Shown here piece by piece: positions 34,999-38,614 of a stretch of DNA of 38,614 nucleotides. The stretch lies in contig DVDU01000083.1 in assembly GCA_015296065.1 (NCBI GenBank), positions 1 through 38,614 of the forward strand, given 5' to 3'. The notes below the pieces were generated by a model, which saw only the letters and a program-made list of their open reading frames with translations, had not been told where the DNA came from and did not search any database. How positions within the stretch are numbered: the first letter of the stretch is position 1; every line of letters begins with the position of its first letter. Made by a program: the position numbers and the translations under genes. The stretch comes from Oscillatoriaceae cyanobacterium M33_DOE_052. GTDB taxonomy: Bacteria > Cyanobacteriota > Cyanobacteriia > Cyanobacteriales > Laspinemataceae.

Positions 34999-35322
34999 TC
35001 AACTTTGCCTCATAATGCCATAGAGTTCGCTTTGATTGGCATAGGCATATAGTGCCTCTTCGCTTAATCCCTGTAAACCTTCCGGTAGCTTAGGCAGCGC
35101 AATATAGCCATATTCGCAGTTGTCGCTGCTGACATACTCCAGAATCGTAGCACAAGGACCTTGGAGCTGTTCTGGTGTACCTTGGTTGACTACATTAGTA
35201 ATAGTGTTTTTTGGATCTTTCCTCAGTCCCTGCAAAAAATCCCTGTGGTCTTCCTGCCAAGCATAACCAAAGACGCGAGCCCAAGCATCGGCTAGATCTG
35301 GCGGATATGGTGGTTTATTCAT
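34999..35322 (-). CDS. Probable NHLP-like RiPP precursor peptide, C-terminal Ser
   Basis: A peptide of 107 residues from ATG 35322 (GAGG with 6-nt spacing; an adjacent ATG at 35325 is possible). It aligns with its neighbour over the whole length: ADAWARVFGYAW, KDPKNTIT, TILEYV, LPKLPE, GLSEEALYAYA. The tail is SELYGIMRQS. Comparison of the two paralogues shows that LYG(V/I)(L/M)R is kept while only the last two residues change (VC versus QS), both ending in a cyclisable residue. It is the first gene after the promoter at 35388-35416 and so probably heads the operon precursor-precursor-YcaO-amidohydrolase. Confidence 0.62.
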   Translation of the reverse strand: MNKPPYPPDLADAWARVFGYAWQEDHRDFLQGLRKDPKNTITNVVNQGTPEQLQGPCATILEYVSSDNCEYGYIALPKLPEGLQGLSEEALYAYANQSELYGIMRQS

Positions 35323-35387
35323 CATTTACCTCGGCTGCCAATAGTCGATTACACCGATTCCCGAAACCGGGCTGATAGATGTTTGCC

Positions 35388-35416
35388 ATCTTATTGACAA
35401 AGTATTTGACCGTCAA
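35388..35416 (-). promoter_or_regulatory. Sigma-70-type promoter of the precursor/YcaO operon
   Basis: On the minus strand TTGACG (35416-35411) and TAAGAT (35393-35388) are separated by exactly 17 nt, about 65 nt before the first precursor start. The -35 box is half of a short palindrome TTGAC-G-GTCAA, and another TTGAC-like unit follows in the spacer, so a repressor site could overlap the promoter. Confidence 0.55.
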
Positions 35417-35653
35417 GGTTTATTTACAAAACTTAACTAAAAATCTAAAAATAGGCCAAGCTGAAGCCCAGAAAGGCTTTGCTGACCGGGAACTCCCAGG
35501 TAAGGATGCCAGAAACCTGATACCAATGTGGATAAACTCGGATTGACAGAGGGACTCTAAACTGGTATGTTTCAGGGCATAGGCAATTGAACTGATTTTC
35601 AGTCCTTGCCCGTATAATGTCATCTAGAATGCCAAACCAGAGAGGCAGAATCT
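35417..35653. other. Intergenic region between RiPP operon and peroxidase gene
   Basis: Together with 35323-35387 this gap exceeds 300 bp. Apart from the minus-strand promoter and a degenerate AAACCGGG repeat at about 35365, no structure is recognised. AGAGGC at 35641-35646 is a plausible ribosome site for the GTG start of the peroxidase gene. Minus-strand open frames here overlap each other and lack family features. Confidence 0.4.
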
Positions 35654-37114
35654 GTGTCAATAGATTTAACCCAAACCAATATCGATCCCAAAGACCCGCA
35701 ATATCAAGGTATGCTAGAGGATTTGCAAGAAAATATCCTCAAAAGCCATGAGAAAAACTACTATGCACATATTTTTCTGCAATTCAATCCCGATCCGGAA
35801 GCTGCCAAAAAATGGATTCGCCAATTTGCGTCCGCATTCGTGCGATCGGCCAAACAACAATTAGAAGCGGGGGGTAATCTGCCAGAAAAAAACAACAATG
35901 GCGGTGGGGGCATCTCAGCAAATTTTATGTTATCATATTCCGGTTATCAAGCCCTAGGTTTTGATTTGGTAGCTGGGGGGAGCCGGGAGTTTCCCAGCGC
36001 CGCATTCAAAGTTGGTATGCAGCGATTTGGCAAAATTTTAAAAGACCCGCCGCTGCCTCAATGGCAAGCTGGTTTTCAACAACAAATTCATGGCCTAATT
36101 ATGCTGGGTGATAATGATTTGGATAATCTGCAAAAACAGGCGATCAAAATTGGTGCTGAAGTCAAAATTATAGCAAAAGTAGTGAATACGGAAGTCGGGA
36201 TGATTTTGAAAAATAGTAAAGGAGAAGCTATAGAACATTTTGGATTTCGCGATGGAGTCAGTCAGCCGCTATTTCTGAAAGGAGATATCGAAGCTGCCAC
36301 AGCCCAAGGATTCGACAAATGGAACCCCAGCGCTCCCTTAAAATTATTGCTGGTAAAAGACCCTTTGGGTAAAGGGGAAGATAGCTATGGCAGCTATTGT
36401 GTTTACCGCAAACTTCAACAAGATGTGCAAGGTTTCCGAACTGCGGAGAAAAATTTGGCTGAAAAGCTGTGCTTATCGGGAAAAGATGCGGAAAGAGCGG
36501 GAGCCTTAGCCATTGGACGGTTCCGGGATGGAACACCGGTAGTGCTGGCTGCCTCAGAACAAAATGCCCAGCCAGTTCCCAATAATTTCAATTACGATGA
36601 TGATGTAAAAGGCAGTAAATGCCCTTTTCATGCTCATATCCGCAAAGCTAACCCGCGAGGGGACAAAAACGACAGATATCACGCTTTAGAAGACCACCGC
36701 CAGCACCGCATTGTTCGGCGTGCTGTCAGCTATGGAGAAATGCCGGAAACGCGAGATAATTCTCTGGGCAAAATGGAGCAATTTCAGAAGCAACTAGCCC
36801 ATTTGCAACAAATGAAATTACAGCCAGCGGCTGGAGAGAACGTGGGTTTGCTATTTATTGGGTTTCAAAGCGATATTTTTGACCAGTTTATGTTTATTCA
36901 AAAAAATTGGGCTAATCATCAGCAATTCGTCACCTACACCACCGGATTAGATGCGGTCATCGGCCAGGGTAATAAACAAGATCCGTCTGGTCAAAAGTGG
37001 CCAACTGAATGGGGGAAGGATGAGGAGATAGAATTTGATTTTTATAATTTTGTCACCCTGAAGGGGGGAGAATTTTTGTTTGCTCCCAGTATCAGTTTCC
37101 TGAAAAATATTTAA
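35654..37114 (+). CDS. DyP-type heme peroxidase
   Basis: A 486-residue dye-decolorizing peroxidase. The family motif GFRDG (197-201) carries the distal Asp. CPFHAHIRKANPRG (323-336) provides the proximal heme histidine (His328), and RRAVSYGE (355-362) the distal arginine. The C-terminal part LLFIGFQSDIFDQF and FLFAPSISFL is typical. Without a Tat or Sec signal it should be cytoplasmic. Long DyPs of this type oxidise bulky substrates with H2O2. The GTG start at 35654 has AGAGGC upstream. It is divergent from the precursor/YcaO operon across about 330 bp, so it may share regulation, or even supply an oxidation step, but this is only positional. No encapsulin gene is nearby. Confidence 0.93.
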   Translation: MSIDLTQTNIDPKDPQYQGMLEDLQENILKSHEKNYYAHIFLQFNPDPEAAKKWIRQFASAFVRSAKQQLEAGGNLPEKNNNGGGGISANFMLSYSGYQALGFDLVAGGSREFPSAAFKVGMQRFGKILKDPPLPQWQAGFQQQIHGLIMLGDNDLDNLQKQAIKIGAEVKIIAKVVNTEVGMILKNSKGEAIEHFGFRDGVSQPLFLKGDIEAATAQGFDKWNPSAPLKLLLVKDPLGKGEDSYGSYCVYRKLQQDVQGFRTAEKNLAEKLCLSGKDAERAGALAIGRFRDGTPVVLAASEQNAQPVPNNFNYDDDVKGSKCPFHAHIRKANPRGDKNDRYHALEDHRQHRIVRRAVSYGEMPETRDNSLGKMEQFQKQLAHLQQMKLQPAAGENVGLLFIGFQSDIFDQFMFIQKNWANHQQFVTYTTGLDAVIGQGNKQDPSGQKWPTEWGKDEEIEFDFYNFVTLKGGEFLFAPSISFLKNI

Positions 37115-37166
37115 TCGCCGGGTTTTATTGCGGGTTGGCAATCAGCATTTAATGCAATTGATACAA

Positions 37167-37310
37167 CAAAGGACAAATGACAAAGGACAAATGACAAATG
37201 ACAAATGACGGGTGACAATAGTCATATGGGATGGCGCAAGGGTGAGAGTCAATCCCGCCAGTAACAACAAATGACAAAGGACAAAGGACCTCGGACAAAG
37301 GATAAAGGAT
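37167..37310. repeat. Heptanucleotide GACAAAT/GACAAAG repeats reaching into a gene start
   Basis: A regular 7-nt array of GACAAAT and GACAAAG runs from about 37167 to 37217; a second short cluster at 37268-37310 (ATGACAAAGGACAAAGGAC) contains the apparent start codon of the REC-PAS gene. The repeat is stop-free in that frame, encoding MTKDKG. Confidence 0.75.
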
Positions 37311-38614
37311 ATATCTTGGTGGTGGACGACCAACCAGACAACCTGCTGCTGTTGTCGTCTTTGCTGACGGAGGAGGGATATCAGGTGCGCCGATCGCTCC
37401 ACGGAGAGGATGCCCTGGCGGCGGTGAGCGCTGACCCACCGGATTTGATATTACTGGATATTATGATGCCGGGATTGGATGGCTATGAAGTCTGTAAGCG
37501 CCTCAAGGCGGACGAGTTAACGCGGGAAATTCCGGTGATTTTCCTGAGCGCTTTGGGACAAGCATTTAACAAAGTGAAAGCATTCGCTCTGGGGGCAGCG
37601 GATTACATCAGCAAGCCATTTCAGCTAGATGAGGTGTTGGTGAGGGTAGAACACCAATTGAAAATTCGCCACCTCACAGATTCTCTGAAAGAGCAAAATG
37701 CCCAACTAGAAAGAGCTTTGGCCGAGCGGGACCGTGCAGAAGCGGCGCGGCTGGGGTTAGAAGAGAAGTTTTACAAGGTATTTCGCAGCAGTCCCAACGC
37801 GATCGCCATTGCCACCCTGAGTGAGGGGCGGTTACTGGAAGTGAACGATAGCTTTTGCCGCCTGATGGGCTATTCCCGCACAGAGGCGATCGGCAAAACC
37901 TCCCTCGAGCTAAACCTATGGGTCAATCCACAAAACCGTGCCCAATTCCGGCAACTGCTCGATCGCTCCAGTAGCCTCGGAGAACTAGAATTTGATTTTC
38001 GCACCAAAACAGGCAAAATCATCACCGGGCTGATCTCCGCCGAACGCCACGACATCGACGGGCAACAATGCGCCATATCCATCATCAAAGACATCACCGA
38101 TCGCAAACACATAGAAACATCCCTACAAAAACAAGAAACCGCCCTCCGCGCCATCTGTGAAGTCGCCGCTGAGTCCCACCTCCGCTTAGAAACCCGCCTG
38201 CAAAAGCTCTTGGCAATTGGGCTAGAGCGGTTTGGCATGGAAACCGGCATTATTGGCCGCATCCAAGGAACCACCTGGGAAGTCATCGCCACCCGCAACC
38301 ACAATCACCACCAAAGTGCCCCAAGCCAGATTCAAACCGGAAATATCATTGATTGGACAGAATTAAACTCAGCCCTCTTTTCCGAGACAACACCCATCTA
38401 CCTCCAAGCCGAAACTCCAGGTAGATGGCACGCCTCTCTACAGGAGCCGGGGAGACGGGGAGACCGGGAGACCGGGAGACGGGGAGACGGGGAGACGGGG
38501 AGACGGGGAGACGGGGTGGGAGGAGAGGGAGGAGAGGGAGGAGAGGGAGGAGAGGGAGGAAGATTGCTTCCCACACTTCCCACACTCCCCACACTCCCCA
38601 CACTCCCCACACTC
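37271..38614 (+). CDS. REC-PAS-GAF signalling protein, partial, with minisatellite in frame
   Basis: An open frame of 448 codons that leaves the window. A stop at 37262-37264 makes the ATG at 37271 the first start; residues 1-13 (MTKDKGPRTKDKG) derive from the heptad repeat, so a later TTG or GTG near 37316 may be the original start. The receiver domain (about 14-130) has Asp19/Asp20, phosphoacceptor Asp63 in LLDIMMPG and Lys115 in SKPF. A coiled coil (135-165), a PAS domain (168-282, ending IIKDITDRKHIE) and the first half of a GAF domain (about 295-390) follow. From about residue 393 the frame reads through the minisatellite at 38450, giving GRRGDGETG-, GGEGGE- and PTLPTL-type sequence. A histidine kinase or other output domain would be expected beyond the edge. 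Confidence 0.85.
   Translation, partial: MTKDKGPRTKDKGYILVVDDQPDNLLLLSSLLTEEGYQVRRSLHGEDALAAVSADPPDLILLDIMMPGLDGYEVCKRLKADELTREIPVIFLSALGQAFNKVKAFALGAADYISKPFQLDEVLVRVEHQLKIRHLTDSLKEQNAQLERALAERDRAEAARLGLEEKFYKVFRSSPNAIAIATLSEGRLLEVNDSFCRLMGYSRTEAIGKTSLELNLWVNPQNRAQFRQLLDRSSSLGELEFDFRTKTGKIITGLISAERHDIDGQQCAISIIKDITDRKHIETSLQKQETALRAICEVAAESHLRLETRLQKLLAIGLERFGMETGIIGRIQGTTWEVIATRNHNHHQSAPSQIQTGNIIDWTELNSALFSETTPIYLQAETPGRWHASLQEPGRRGDRETGRRGDGETGRRGDGVGGEGGEGGEGGEGGRLLPTLPTLPTLPTLPTL
38450..38614. repeat. Three-part minisatellite inside a coding sequence, truncated by window end
   Basis: Block 1 is GGGGAGAC/CGGGAGAC units (38450-38516), block 2 is GGAGGAGAG 9-mers (about 38517-38560), and block 3 is CCCCACACT 9-mers (38568 to the edge). 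Block order and orientation equal those at 22676-22866. Three 8-mers make 24 nt, and the 9-mers are codon multiples; no block contains a stop in any frame. It begins within the GAF-domain coding region. Confidence 0.9.

Noticed and set aside
35420-35660. Minus-strand ORFs of about 70 codons before the peroxidase gene
   Set aside because: They overlap one another and the RiPP promoter and have no ribosome site or family resemblance.

Overview
This window comes from a filamentous cyanobacterium, most likely of the Oscillatoriales type. The evidence is a plant-type ndhH gene for NDH-1, many HIP1 octamers (GCGATCGC, including an overlapping pair at 30512-30525), heptanucleotide tandem repeats, and large cyanobacterial signalling proteins that join kinase, AAA, GAF and SpoIIE domains. 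No rRNA, tRNA, CRISPR array, transposase or phage gene was recognised. Most genes look chromosomal, separated by repeat-rich intergenic DNA.

Layout. 1-4.3 kb: a cyclic-nucleotide-binding protein, a divergently arranged SsuC/TauC-like permease and SsuB/TauB-like ATPase without a binding protein, and an OLD/RecF-like AAA ATPase. 4.3-9 kb: an acidic TerB-like protein, a MidA/NDUFAF7-type methyltransferase directly downstream of ndhH, and rsmH. 9-10.1 kb: about 1.2 kb of non-coding repeat-bearing DNA. 10.1-12.3 kb: a response-regulator/GAF/SpoIIE phosphatase coupled to an RsbW-like kinase. 12.6-13.4 kb: a Uma2 nuclease-fold protein and a 53-residue antitoxin-sized orphan. 13.5-16.8 kb: a three-gene unit (AAA+ ATPase, single-pass membrane protein, unknown small protein) opposite a minimal HTH/NB-ARC STAND ATPase, with tandem GTACGAAAA repeats between them. 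16.9-22.6 kb: queG and a run of envelope or secreted proteins, including a phospholipase-A2-like protein with DUF4214 repeats, a membrane-anchored HExxH protein and a Cys-containing small secreted protein. 22.6-30.7 kb: minisatellites, a sensor histidine kinase with a repeat translated inside its ATPase domain, a 305-bp MITE-like element, a DUF6272-like ATPase-fold protein and a 1770-residue Ser/Thr kinase-AAA-GAF-SpoIIE phosphatase. 30.9-37.1 kb: a probable RiPP (TOMM) cluster with two paralogous NHLP-like precursor peptides, a fused RRE/zinc/YcaO cyclodehydratase and an amidohydrolase, plus a divergent DyP-type peroxidase. 37.3 kb to the end: a REC-PAS-GAF protein whose open frame runs into a three-part minisatellite and leaves the window.

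The most promising systems are (i) the YcaO cluster, whose two precursors differ mainly at the extreme C-terminus and end in Cys or Ser; (ii) the AAA+/membrane/STAND locus with its repeat-array operator; and (iii) ndhH beside the homologue of the enzyme that methylates its mitochondrial orthologue. A general theme is repeat DNA entering genes: it supplies start regions, Shine-Dalgarno-like sequence, stop codons and in-frame insertions.
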